NCBI RefSeq assembly: GCF_001591665.1
Contig: NZ_BCVI01000067.1
Coordinates: 1-39,986 of the forward strand
Reading direction: 5' to 3'
Origin: Neobacillus soli NBRC 102451
GTDB taxonomy: Bacteria > Bacillota > Bacilli > Bacillales > Cytobacillaceae
Length of the DNA: 39,986 nucleotides
The notes under the pieces: model-generated
Database searches by the model: none
Told to the model about the DNA's origin: nothing
The model's input: the letters and a program-made list of their open reading frames with translations, nothing else
Shown: one piece after another, positions 1-7,461 of the stretch
Layout of the letters: every line of letters starts with the position of its first letter
How positions within the stretch are numbered: position 1 is the stretch's first letter
Position numbers and translations under genes: made by a program

Positions 1-154
1 CGGCCGGGGCAGGTGGTGCTTCGGCTTTTACAGGCTCAGACGGCTTTGGCGCTGCCTCACCGGCTGCTTTCGCCTGACGCTTCGCAATCGCCGCGGCCTT
101 CGCCTTTTCAACAGCCTCTTTCTTTAATTGTTCGAGATCTTTTTCCCCACTCAT
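1..154 (-). CDS. nuoC: NADH-quinone oxidoreductase subunit C, N-terminal fragment
   Basis: Only the first 51 codons are present; the gene runs off the left edge. The visible peptide begins MSGEKDLEQLKKEAVEKAKA and continues as an Ala/Lys/Pro-rich low-complexity stretch, the kind of charged N-terminal extension known on NuoC of Bacillus-type complex I. The catalytic-arm domain itself is outside the window. The ATG at 154-152 follows the nuoB stop by three bases, and GAAGGTGAT in the nuoB tail serves as ribosome binding site, so translation is probably coupled. The identification rests on position (nuoA-nuoB-nuoC order) and the extension, because no conserved NuoC core is visible. Confidence 0.8.
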   Translation of the reverse strand, partial: MSGEKDLEQLKKEAVEKAKAAAIAKRQAKAAGEAAPKPSEPVKAEAPPAPA

Positions 155-157
155 TGG

Positions 158-670
158 TTAGATCACCTTCTTCCCAGTCTTCGCCTCATAGCGAATCTTT
201 TCCTTTAATTTATTAATTCCATAAATTAAAGCGGCTGGGTTTGGAGGGCATCCAGGTATGTATACATCGACAGGAACGATTTGATCGACTCCCTTAACGA
301 CGGAATAAGACTTAACATACGGCCCACCTGCTGTCGCACAAGAACCCATCGCGATTACCCATTTTGGCTCAGGCATTTGATCATATAAACGGCGTAAAAT
401 TGGCGCCATCTTCTTCGTCACCGTTCCAGACACAATCATACAATCCGACTGACGCGGCGACGTCCGGAAAAATGAACCAAACCGGTCCAAGTCATAATTC
501 GCCCCGCCGACACCCATCATTTCAATCGCACAACAAGCCAGACCAAATGTCATTGGGTAGATCGAACTGCTTCTCGCCCATGCTTTAATTTGCTCCAGCG
601 TAGTCATAAATACATTTCTCTGTAACTCTTCCATTTCCTGTGGTGAAATATTGTCTAATTTTAGATCCAT
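158..670 (-). CDS. nuoB: NADH-quinone oxidoreductase subunit B (complex I, N2 cluster subunit)
   Basis: This peripheral-arm subunit carries the terminal 4Fe-4S cluster N2, which hands electrons to the quinone. The 170-residue protein has the full set of ligands: the tandem Cys46-Cys47 in GLACCAIEM, Cys111 in GSCATAGGPY and Cys141 in PGCPPNP. The motif spacing and length are typical of the family. The ATG at 670 overlaps the last 10 bases of nuoA, which indicates translational coupling. Many Bacillaceae carry this operon (nuoABCDHIJKLMN), while B. subtilis itself lacks it and uses a type II NADH dehydrogenase. Whether this enzyme oxidises NADH, ferredoxin or another donor cannot be told, because genes beyond nuoC are not in view. 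Confidence 0.97.
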   Translation of the reverse strand: MDLKLDNISPQEMEELQRNVFMTTLEQIKAWARSSSIYPMTFGLACCAIEMMGVGGANYDLDRFGSFFRTSPRQSDCMIVSGTVTKKMAPILRRLYDQMPEPKWVIAMGSCATAGGPYVKSYSVVKGVDQIVPVDVYIPGCPPNPAALIYGINKLKEKIRYEAKTGKKVI

Positions 671-1035
671 CGTAGCACCTTCTTCTTCCAGGCATACACT
701 AGGCCAATTAATAGCATAACCACGAAAATTAACATTTCAATTAACGCAAAAATTCCTAGGTTATTATAGGCCACAGCCCACGGATATAAAAACACTGTTT
801 CTACATCAAAAATAACAAACATCAGGGCAAAAATATAATAGCGGACATTGAACTGTACACGGGAATCGTGAAATGGCTCAATACCGCTCTCATATGTGGT
901 ATACTTCGCATCACTAGGTTTATGCGGACGCAAAAGCTTACCTAAATATAACGCCACCACCGGCAGCAACACCCCAAGACATAGGAACACAAAGACTATC
1001 AGATAATTATTCTGATATACATTCAAAAGTTCCAT
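661..1035 (-). CDS. nuoA: NADH-quinone oxidoreductase subunit A
   Basis: This is a small membrane subunit of complex I at the junction of membrane and peripheral arms. The 124-residue protein has three hydrophobic segments (about 8-30, 63-85 and 90-115) and the family signature around YESGIEPFHDSRVQFNVRYY followed by FDVETVFLYPWA. An in-frame TTG (1050) and ATG (1041) lie further upstream, but GGAGGGG sits directly against them; the ATG at 1035 has that site at a normal distance, so MELLNVYQ is the chosen start. It is the first gene of the operon, with a sigma-A-like promoter about 60-85 bp upstream. The 3' end overlaps nuoB. Confidence 0.95.
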   Translation of the reverse strand: MELLNVYQNNYLIVFVFLCLGVLLPVVALYLGKLLRPHKPSDAKYTTYESGIEPFHDSRVQFNVRYYIFALMFVIFDVETVFLYPWAVAYNNLGIFALIEMLIFVVMLLIGLVYAWKKKVLRWI

Positions 1036-1091
1036 GTCCATCCCCTCCAATGTGGTAAATTTTCATACTAATGAATATTGTAACCGAATTC

Positions 1092-1120
1092 ATTATAGCA
1101 TTGTTACAAACCCATGTCGA
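1092..1120 (-). promoter_or_regulatory. Probable sigma-A promoter of the nuo operon
   Basis: On the minus strand TCGACA (1120-1115) is separated by 17 bases from a perfect TATAAT (1097-1092). The -35 box has one mismatch to TTGACA. The predicted start lies about 50 bases before the nuoA ATG, and no other gene intervenes. Confidence 0.75.
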
Positions 1121-1155
1121 CAAGCCAAAATAGTTAAAATGGAAATTCTATCGCC

Positions 1156-1224
1156 GCAAAATTCCCCATTGAAAGGCTCTTGATAGCTCGCTCTCAAAAG
1201 AGACTTTTCAATGGGGGATTTTGC
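1156..1224. repeat. Long imperfect inverted repeat (fold-back element)
   Basis: The left arm starts GCAAAATTCCCCATTGAAA (1156) and the right arm ends TTTCAATGGGGGATTTTGC (1224). The pairing extends inward through CTCTTGA and TCAAAAGAG to a loop of about 10 bases, giving arms of nearly 30 bp with a few mismatches. There is no uridine tract, so it is not an ordinary terminator. It could be a small mobile fold-back or the end of a decayed element. Confidence 0.75.
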
Positions 1225-1226
1225 AA

Positions 1227-1265
1227 GCTTCAGCCCCAGCTGAAGCACAGGATGCGATAGCATCC
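1227..1265. repeat. Two short perfect hairpins next to the fold-back
   Basis: GCTTCAGC and GCTGAAGC (1227-1246) pair over 8 bp with a 4-base loop. Three bases later GGATGC and GCATCC (1250-1265) pair over 6 bp around a GATA loop. With the preceding fold-back they make three stems in about 110 bp. Confidence 0.7.
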
Positions 1266-1720
1266 GGCGAGAGAATTTTCAATTTACACCCGAATTGGTT
1301 TATCGACATGGGGTCCCCGCCCCCTGAGCGTTTGCGTGATCTCGCGGAGAATCATCACGAAATCTCCCCAGAGATGACGTGCCTAACCCAGGATTCGCAA
1401 GAACCCAAAGGCAACACCACAAAAATTCGACAACAACCCCTATTTAACAACATAATAGTCCCATTGTCAGTGAGGTTTGTCATTTAATGGTCATTTTTTT
1501 AAAAATAAGCCATCACATTGTTTCATCGCAGCACCCAATAGGTATCAGCTACTAATCTAAACTACTACTCACCAAACCTTATTCATATCCCCTACAATAC
1601 TATGCAAAATCGCTCGTATCATACCGATTTAACAAAAACTAGTCCTAATCTACCATCTAAAAACCCATATGGAAGGCTGGCTGGGGTAACCTTTTGCACG
1701 ATATTTAACCCAAGGCCTTT

Positions 1721-1832
1721 TATCAACCGATTTGAACATTATATCAACCACTACCGCCGCGATATCAACCGTCTCTGAAATATATCAACCACTTTTAAAC
1801 TTTTATCAACTACTTTGCGCCATTTATCAACC
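1721..1832. repeat. Phased array A, core TATCAACC, period 21 bp
   Basis: TATCAAC[C/T] occurs at 1721, 1742, 1763, 1783, 1804 and 1825, that is steps of 21, 21, 20, 21 and 21 bases. The bases between cores are degenerate but often continue as ACTxxT. The array is intergenic, downstream of the atp operon and upstream of nuoA. Confidence 0.85.
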
Positions 1833-1862
1833 TCTCCCTAAAATCCAACCTACAAACCACCT

Positions 1863-1886
1863 AAAAAGCCAGTCGCAAGACTGGTC
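1863..1886 (-). terminator. Terminator-like hairpin (GCCAGTC family)
   Basis: Read on the minus strand, CCAGTC-TTGC-GACTGG is followed by CTTTTTAGG. It lies beyond two other terminators downstream of atpC, so it may be a backup or a leftover copy of a repeated stem. Confidence 0.55.
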
Positions 1887-2059
1887 AGGTAACTTTCATT
1901 TTAGTTTTTTCATATTTCCACCCACAAACCTTTTTAAATTACCATTTTAATAAAAATTCATAACAGATTTCCTCCATCGACCCCCTTTTACCAGCCATAC
2001 TCCTTCCATCCCCACTACTTTTAGTGCACAAGGATACCTTTTTTATATTTTCACTTCTT

Positions 2060-2151
2060 TACCCTCCACTTTGAACAATTTACTGTCCACTTTTTAAGAT
2101 TTACTGTCCACTTTCGAGGATTTACTGTCCGCTTTTTAAGATTTACTGTCC
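2060..2151. repeat. Phased array B, core TACTGTCC, period 21 bp
   Basis: TACTGTCC occurs at 2081, 2102, 2123 and 2144 in exact 21-base steps, with a diverged copy TACCCTCC at 2060, again 21 bases earlier. The spacer is close to ACTTTTTAAGATT. The array is about 230 bp from array A in the same gap but has a different unit. Confidence 0.9.
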
Positions 2152-2198
2152 ACCTTTACATTTTTACATTCCTCCCTAATTTCAACCCTGAAACTATT

Positions 2199-2223
2199 CA
2201 AAAAGCCAGTCACAAGACTGGCT
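2199..2223 (-). terminator. Second terminator behind the atp operon
   Basis: On the minus strand GCCAGTC-TTGT-GACTGGC is followed by TTTTTGA. This is a compact 7-bp stem with a uridine tract, positioned about 60 bp after the main atpC terminator. Confidence 0.7.
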
Positions 2224-2278
2224 TTGGTCACTTAAACATCTTGTATATACTAAAAACCCACACACCTCACCAAGCACA

Positions 2279-2332
2279 AAACAAAAAACCCCTTCAACAG
2301 CAATACTGCTGCCCGAAGGGGTTTTACAATTT
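2279..2332 (-). terminator. Main terminator of the atp operon
   Basis: On the minus strand AACCCCTTC pairs with GAAGGGGTT, with a second inner pairing GCAGCA/TGCTGT, and is followed by TTTTTTGTTTT. It begins about 12 bases after the atpC stop. Confidence 0.92.
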
Positions 2333-2343
2333 TTACAATAATA

Positions 2344-2751
2344 TTAAAACTTTCTTTCCGATACGGCGAGGCGATTGATGGCACGCTGCATGGCAAGCTC
2401 CGCACGTCTGAAATCGATATGATCGAGTTTGTGATCATGCAAACGCTGTTCTGCTCGTTCCTTCGCTCTTTGGGCACGTTCCACATCAATATGAGATGCT
2501 GTCTCAGCCGATTGAGCAAGAATCGTCACCTGATCAGGACGGACCTCTAAAAATCCACCACTGACCGCAACAAATTCCGTTTTGCCCTCTTTCTTGAGAC
2601 GTACGGCACCAATTTCAAGCGGAGCCACCATCGGAATGTGACCAGGTAAAATTCCCAGCTCACCACTTTGAGCCTTGGTACTAACCATTTCCACATCTGA
2701 ATCATACACCGGGCCATCGGGAGTAACAACACTGACTTTAATCGTCTTCAT
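2344..2751 (-). CDS. atpC: ATP synthase F1 epsilon subunit
   Basis: Epsilon is the small central-stalk subunit that binds gamma and restrains ATP hydrolysis. The 135-residue protein has the N-terminal beta-sandwich (about 1-85, with GELGILPGHIPMVAPLEIG and FVAVSGGFLEV) and the C-terminal helical hairpin (about 88-135, rich in Arg/Glu/Ala). Its length matches the Bacillus family. It is the last gene of the operon, 21 bases after the atpD stop, and is followed at once by a strong terminator. The ATG at 2751 is preceded by GGGAGGGTAAAAA, a good ribosome binding site. Confidence 0.97.
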   Translation of the reverse strand: MKTIKVSVVTPDGPVYDSDVEMVSTKAQSGELGILPGHIPMVAPLEIGAVRLKKEGKTEFVAVSGGFLEVRPDQVTILAQSAETASHIDVERAQRAKERAEQRLHDHKLDHIDFRRAELAMQRAINRLAVSERKF

Positions 2752-2772
2752 TTTTTACCCTCCCCGGTCGTT

Positions 2773-4194
2773 TTAAACTTCAACACCCAAACGCTTGGCA
2801 GCCTCAATTACATCTTCAATCCGTCCAACAAGACGGAATGCATCTTCCGGAAGATGGTCATATTTGCCGTCAAGGATTTCTCTGAAGCCCTTAACCGTTT
2901 CTTTTACAGGCACATAAGATCCCGGCTGGTTAGTGAACTGTTCAGCCACGTGGAAATTTTGTGATAAGAAGTTTTGGATACGACGTGCGCGGAGCACGAC
3001 TAACTTATCATCATCAGAAAGTTCATCCATACCAAGAATCGCAATGATATCCTGTAACTCACGATATTTTTGTAAAGTCGATTGGACTTGACGTGCAACC
3101 TCATAATGCTCTTCGCCAACGATATCCGGTGACAAGGCACGAGAAGTCGATGCTAATGGATCCACCGCAGGGTAGATACCCATTTCAGAAAGCTTACGCT
3201 CAAGGTTTGTTGTTGCATCTAAGTGGGCGAAAGTTGTTGCCGGAGCCGGATCCGTATAGTCATCGGCTGGAACGTAAATCGCTTGAATTGATGTAACAGA
3301 ACCTTTATTCGTAGATGTAATCCGCTCTTCCAATTTACCCATTTCTGTAGCAAGAGTTGGCTGGTAACCTACCGCAGATGGCATACGGCCAAGAAGGGCA
3401 GAAACCTCAGAACCTGCTTGTGTGAAACGGAAGATATTATCAATAAACAATAACACGTCTTGTCCTTGCTCATCACGGAAATATTCAGCCATTGTCAAAC
3501 CAGTCAAGGCCACACGCATACGCGCACCAGGCGGCTCGTTCATTTGTCCGAATACCATCGCCGTTTGCTTAATAACGCCAGAGTCTGTCATTTCATGGTA
3601 AAGGTCATTACCTTCACGTGTACGTTCACCAACACCGGCGAAAACTGAAATACCACTATGCTCTTGAGCAATGTTATTAATTAATTCCTGGATTAAAACG
3701 GTTTTACCAACACCGGCACCACCAAATAGTCCGATCTTACCACCCTTAATATATGGGGCAAGCAAGTCAACTACCTTAATTCCAGTTTCAAGAATTTCTA
3801 CCTCAGTAGAAAGTTCTTCAAACGTTGGTGCTTCGCGGTGAATCGAATCACGGCGGGCACTTACCGGTACATCCTCTTTCAAGTCAATCGCATCACCTAA
3901 AACGTTAAATACACGGCCAAGCGTTACATCCCCAACCGGAACAGAAATAGGCCTACCAGTATCTTCAACTTCCACACCGCGAGTTAAGCCATCAGTTGTC
4001 GACATCGCAATCGTACGAACCGTATCATCACCTAAATGAAGGGCTACTTCAAGGGTTAAGTTGATATCAACTGCTGAAGCAGAATGCGCTTTGCTAGAAA
4101 CTCTTAATGCATTATAAATCTCAGGCAGCTGGCCATTGTCGAACTTTACGTCAACTACCGGACCCATAATCTGAAGAACGCGTCCTTTATTCAT
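2773..4194 (-). CDS. atpD: ATP synthase F1 beta subunit (catalytic)
   Basis: This is the catalytic subunit of the F1 hexamer. The 473-residue protein contains the Walker A loop GGAGVGKT at 158-165, the catalytic Glu190 in GVGERTREGND, the Walker B strand LLFIDN at about 248-253 and the DELSDDD loop at 390-396 (DELSEED in many species) that contacts gamma. All functional residues are intact. The ATG at 4194 follows GGAGGG at a standard distance. It is separated from atpG by an unusually long 217-bp spacer with its own hairpins and a dispersed-repeat fragment, so the atpDC pair may be made at a somewhat different level from the genes before it. Confidence 0.99.
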   Translation of the reverse strand: MNKGRVLQIMGPVVDVKFDNGQLPEIYNALRVSSKAHSASAVDINLTLEVALHLGDDTVRTIAMSTTDGLTRGVEVEDTGRPISVPVGDVTLGRVFNVLGDAIDLKEDVPVSARRDSIHREAPTFEELSTEVEILETGIKVVDLLAPYIKGGKIGLFGGAGVGKTVLIQELINNIAQEHSGISVFAGVGERTREGNDLYHEMTDSGVIKQTAMVFGQMNEPPGARMRVALTGLTMAEYFRDEQGQDVLLFIDNIFRFTQAGSEVSALLGRMPSAVGYQPTLATEMGKLEERITSTNKGSVTSIQAIYVPADDYTDPAPATTFAHLDATTNLERKLSEMGIYPAVDPLASTSRALSPDIVGEEHYEVARQVQSTLQKYRELQDIIAILGMDELSDDDKLVVLRARRIQNFLSQNFHVAEQFTNQPGSYVPVKETVKGFREILDGKYDHLPEDAFRLVGRIEDVIEAAKRLGVEV

Positions 4195-4411
4195 CGTATT
4201 CCCTCCTTACATACTCTTTCAGCGAGGTTTAAAACTTCCTTTTTAAATGGAACCTTTAAACCACACCATACTTGTACTCGTTTTAACATGGAGTAGGGAA
4301 CGACTAAATCATTCCCTAACCAAAACTTATCAAGGCCCTTAAACAGGGTTCATTTTTTAAAAAAGGTTTTACTGTCTAGCTGCAGCGCCTGGACAAGGCG
4401 CTTCCGCTTTT
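4195..4411 (-). other. Long atpG-atpD intercistronic spacer with hairpins
   Basis: Most gaps in this operon are below 25 bp; this one is 217 bp. On the minus strand it holds the repeat fragment at 4371-4413 and a 10-bp hairpin, TAGGGAATGA against TCGTTCCCTA, about 120 bases before atpD. A GGTTTAAA/TTTAAACC stem lies close to the atpD ribosome binding site. No reading frame is present. The stems could be RNA processing or stability sites, which is an inference. Confidence 0.65.
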
Positions 4412-4413
4412 CT
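4371..4413. repeat. Short copy of a dispersed Bacillus repeat (GAAAAGCGGAAGCGCC family)
   Basis: Read on the minus strand the stretch begins GAAAAGCGGAAGCGCCTTG and ends GGCGCTGCAGCTAGACAG. I recognise both ends from a repeat that recurs between genes in many Bacillus genomes, usually with a longer middle; here the middle is nearly absent, leaving a GCGCC-TTGTCCA-GGCGC hairpin. It abuts the atpG stop codon. The same family start recurs at the right edge of the window (39951). Confidence 0.65.
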
Positions 4414-5269
4414 ACTCTAATGCTGCCGCACCGCCGACGATTTCGGCGATTTCTTGTGTAATCGCTGCTTGACGGGCACGGTTGTAGATTAGTGAGTAGT
4501 TTTTGATCATTTCTTTTGCATTATCGGTTGCATTTCTCATTGCGGTCATCCGGGCAGCATGCTCACTTGCCTTGCTGTCTAGAAGAGCACCGTAAATTAA
4601 GCTCTCTGCATATTGTGGCAGGAGAACTTTCAAAATCTCTTCTGCGGATGGCTCAAATTCATAAGAAATAAGTTTATGAGAAGTCGATAAATCCGATAGT
4701 GGAAGGAGCTTCTTCTCGGTCACTTCCTGTGAAATTGCACTTAGATAATGACTGTAATAGACATAAAGTTCATCGAATGTTCCATCGGCAAACATGCCAA
4801 CCGTATTGCGGGTCACGTCTTGAATGTCAGCAAAATTTGGCTGCGCCGGTATCCCGGTAATTTCGAGGACCACATTCATGCCGCGTTTCGCAAAAAAGTC
4901 ACGTGCCACGCGTCCAATCGCAATAATCGCAAACTCATCATTTGACTGATGACGGCTTTGGATGGTTTGAAAGACACGGCGGATCACGTTACTGTTAAAC
5001 GCACCAGCAAGTCCTGAGTCACTAGTCATAACAATATAACCTGTTTTCTTAACAGGGCGATGGGTCAGCATCGGATGACTCGTGTCACTTGAGCCGATTG
5101 CAATCGATGCCGTCACTTCCTGGATTTTTTCCATGTAAGGGACAAATGCCTTTGCATTTACCACAGCACGGTTCCATTTAGCTGCCGAGGTCATTTCCAT
5201 TGCTTTCGTAATCTGACTCATCTTTTTCGTAGAATTAATACTATTTTTTATATCGCGTAATGAAGCCAT
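4412..5269 (-). CDS. atpG: ATP synthase F1 gamma subunit
   Basis: Gamma is the rotating central shaft that couples proton flow through the c-ring to the three beta sites. The 285-residue protein opens with the conserved coiled-coil MASLRDIKNSINSTKKMSQI, has the Rossmann-like middle (TSDSGLAGAFNSNVIR) and ends with the conserved helix RARQAAITQEIAEIVGGAAALE. Its length fits the Bacillus family. The ATG at 5269 has a GGTGGTGAG site upstream. A 122-bp gap with paired GGGGTCAGACCCC palindromes separates it from atpA, and a repeat fragment begins at its stop codon. Confidence 0.98.
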   Translation of the reverse strand: MASLRDIKNSINSTKKMSQITKAMEMTSAAKWNRAVVNAKAFVPYMEKIQEVTASIAIGSSDTSHPMLTHRPVKKTGYIVMTSDSGLAGAFNSNVIRRVFQTIQSRHQSNDEFAIIAIGRVARDFFAKRGMNVVLEITGIPAQPNFADIQDVTRNTVGMFADGTFDELYVYYSHYLSAISQEVTEKKLLPLSDLSTSHKLISYEFEPSAEEILKVLLPQYAESLIYGALLDSKASEHAARMTAMRNATDNAKEMIKNYSLIYNRARQAAITQEIAEIVGGAAALE

Positions 5270-5307
5270 AGGTTCTCACCACCCTTTTTCAAAGAATGTT
5301 CTTTAGA

Positions 5308-5390
5308 GGGGTCAGACCCCACAAATCTAATCCAATATATATTGAATGTTGAAAGTGGGGTCAGACCCCTTTAGCAACATGTCAGACCCT
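5308..5390. repeat. GGGGTCAGACCCC palindrome pair between atpA and atpG
   Basis: Exact copies of GGGGTCAGACCCC lie at 5308-5320 and 5357-5369, with a partial GTCAGACCCT at 5381-5390. The first is followed and the second preceded by AC/GT, so the two also pair with each other over about 15 bp and would form one large stem-loop around an AT-rich loop in the atp mRNA. Confidence 0.85.
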
Positions 5391-5391
5391 A

Positions 5392-6900
5392 TTATTCGGA
5401 AACTGCAAACGTCTTTTTGAAGTCGTTGATTGCAGAAGCCATATCGTCATCAGAAGGAAGGTCCTTCGTTTTTGTAATATGGTCTAACAACTCTTTGCGG
5501 TTGTGGTCTAACCAATTATGGTACTCTGATTCGAAACGACGGACATCCTTCAATGGAATATCATCAAGGAAACCGCGTGTTAACGCATATAGGATCGCTA
5601 CTTGCTTTTCAACAGTTAGCGGCTTGTGTAAATCTTGTTTAAGCACTTCAACCGTACGTGCCCCACGGTTAAGCTTTGCTTGTGTTACCTTATCAAGGTC
5701 AGAACCGAATTGAGAGAATGCCTCTAATTCACGATAAGAAGCAAGGTCAAGACGCAGTGTACCGGCAACCTTCTTCATTGCTTTGATTTGCGCGGATCCA
5801 CCTACACGTGATACGGAAAGACCTGCGTTGATCGCCGGACGAACACCGGAGAAGAAAAGGTCTGACTGTAAGAAAATTTGTCCATCTGTGATGGAGATAA
5901 CGTTTGTTGGAATATAAGCAGAAACGTCACCTGCCTGTGTTTCAATAAATGGTAAAGCTGTAATCGAACCAGCACCAAGTGTATCGTTCAATTTAGCTGC
6001 ACGCTCAAGTAAGCGTGAGTGCAAGTAGAATACATCCCCTGGATAAGCTTCACGACCTGGAGGACGACGAAGCAGCAAGGAAAGCTCACGGTAGGCAGCC
6101 GCTTGTTTCGATAAATCATCATAGACGATTAAGACGTGCTTGCCAGCGTACATAAATTCCTCTGCCATCGAAACACCTGCATATGGTGCAAGGAATAGCA
6201 TCGGTGCCGGCTGTGATGCAGAAGCTGAGACAACGATTGAATAATCTAATGCACCGCTCTTACGAAGTGTTTCTACGGCACCACGTACTGTTGATTCTTT
6301 TTGTCCGATCGCGACATAGATACAAATCATATCTTGACCTTTTTGGTTGATGATTGTATCGATGGCCACAGATGTTTTACCTGTTTGACGGTCACCGATA
6401 ATTAATTCACGCTGACCGCGTCCGATTGGAACAAGCGCGTCAATCGCTTTAATACCTGTTTGTAATGGTTCGTGAACGGATTTACGAGCCATAACGCCAG
6501 AAGCAACCGCTTCAACAGGGCGAGTTTTTGATGTATTGATTGGACCCATTCCATCGATTGGTTGTCCTAATGAGTTAACGACACGTCCGATTAGTCCTTC
6601 ACCAACAGGAACCTCCATGATGCGGCCTGTACGGCGTACTTCGTCGCCTTCACGAATCCCGGTGAAAGGTCCAAGGATGATAATACCAACGTTATTTGCT
6701 TCTAGGTTTTGTGCCATACCCATAACGCCATTTGAAAATTCAACAAGTTCTCCAGCCATGACATTGTCGAGGCCATGAACACGAGCGATACCGTCACCGA
6801 TTGAGATAACTGTACCGACATCACTCACTTGAATTTCAGCCTGATAATCTTCAATTTGCTTTTTTATCAGGGCACTAATTTCTTCAGCTTTGATGCTCAT
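5392..6900 (-). CDS. atpA: ATP synthase F1 alpha subunit
   Basis: Alpha alternates with beta in the F1 hexamer and holds the non-catalytic nucleotide sites. The 502-residue protein carries the P-loop GDRQTGKT at 169-176, the segment VISITDGQIFLQSDLFF, and the arginine-finger region around SVSRVGGSAQIKAMK. Length equals that of the B. subtilis protein. An in-frame GTG nine bases upstream (6909) lies inside the ribosome binding site AGGGGTG, so the ATG at 6900 (MSIKAEEIS) is the start. It follows atpH by 24 bases. Confidence 0.98.
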   Translation of the reverse strand: MSIKAEEISALIKKQIEDYQAEIQVSDVGTVISIGDGIARVHGLDNVMAGELVEFSNGVMGMAQNLEANNVGIIILGPFTGIREGDEVRRTGRIMEVPVGEGLIGRVVNSLGQPIDGMGPINTSKTRPVEAVASGVMARKSVHEPLQTGIKAIDALVPIGRGQRELIIGDRQTGKTSVAIDTIINQKGQDMICIYVAIGQKESTVRGAVETLRKSGALDYSIVVSASASQPAPMLFLAPYAGVSMAEEFMYAGKHVLIVYDDLSKQAAAYRELSLLLRRPPGREAYPGDVFYLHSRLLERAAKLNDTLGAGSITALPFIETQAGDVSAYIPTNVISITDGQIFLQSDLFFSGVRPAINAGLSVSRVGGSAQIKAMKKVAGTLRLDLASYRELEAFSQFGSDLDKVTQAKLNRGARTVEVLKQDLHKPLTVEKQVAILYALTRGFLDDIPLKDVRRFESEYHNWLDHNRKELLDHITKTKDLPSDDDMASAINDFKKTFAVSE

Positions 6901-6924
6901 GCGTTTCACCCCTATCTACGAATC

Positions 6925-7461
6925 TTAGCCTAGCAATTTACGTTCTAAACGATCGAGTTTGCCTTTTAAGGACCCGTCATATATTCGGTTTCCAATGCGG
7001 AGGCGGACACCGCCAAGCAAGTTGGAATCTACAATATTTTCAATCTTTAATGATTTCTTGCCAATTTTGGCTGCAAATACGGCCGATAATGTGTCACGCT
7101 CAGCAGCTGAAAGCGCACGTGTACTGTGCACAACTGCCTCGGCGATGCCCATTTCCTCATTTGCAAGGTCAATAAATTCATTTGCCACAGCTGTGATTTC
7201 ATCTTCACGGTGGCGGTCGATTAAGATCAACAATGTATTCAATACATTGACATTAACTGCTGCGAAAGCCTGCGTTACAATCTCCTTTTTCTTATCAAGG
7301 GAAAGCTTGGCTGATTTTAACACCGCTTGTAATTCAGGATTGGATTCAGCAACTTCCCTTACGACCCGAAGATCTTCTTCGATGACACTAAGAAGCTGTT
7401 TTTCCCTTGCAATTTGTAAAAGAGCCAACGCGTAGCGCTTTGCTACCATGGAGTTACTCAT
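6925..7461 (-). CDS. atpH: ATP synthase F1 delta subunit
   Basis: Delta joins the top of F1 to the b-subunit peripheral stalk. The 178-residue protein shows the typical N-terminal helical domain (MVAKRYALALLQIAREKQ near the start) and the conserved C-terminal segment NIVDSNLLGGVRLRIGNRIYDGSL. The ATG at 7461 shares four bases with the atpF stop (ATGA), which is strong evidence for coupling and for this start, although Met5 is a possible second start. Confidence 0.96.
   Translation of the reverse strand: MSNSMVAKRYALALLQIAREKQLLSVIEEDLRVVREVAESNPELQAVLKSAKLSLDKKKEIVTQAFAAVNVNVLNTLLILIDRHREDEITAVANEFIDLANEEMGIAEAVVHSTRALSAAERDTLSAVFAAKIGKKSLKIENIVDSNLLGGVRLRIGNRIYDGSLKGKLDRLERKLLG

Larger units (their letters stand above)
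1121..2278. other. Long gene-free region between nuoA and the atp operon terminator
   Basis: About 1.2 kb with no convincing gene. It holds three consecutive hairpins (1156-1265), a relatively GC-rich stretch (about 1225-1390) that is open on the plus strand but resembles no family I know, two 21-bp periodic arrays (1721-1832 and 2060-2151), and two extra terminator-like hairpins read on the minus strand (near 1864-1886 and 2203-2223). Much of the rest is AT-rich. A plus-strand reading frame from a TTG at 1221 begins inside a hairpin arm and is not called. Confidence 0.7.

Noticed and set aside
1221..1487. Plus-strand frame of 88 codons in the nuoA-atpC gap
   Set aside because: It starts at a TTG within the arm of a fold-back, has no proper ribosome binding site, and the peptide resembles no family I know. 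Kept as a GC-rich island only.
2060..2151. A CRISPR array
   Set aside because: The 21-base step leaves no room for repeat plus spacer, cores are only 8 bases, copies are degenerate, and no cas genes are nearby.
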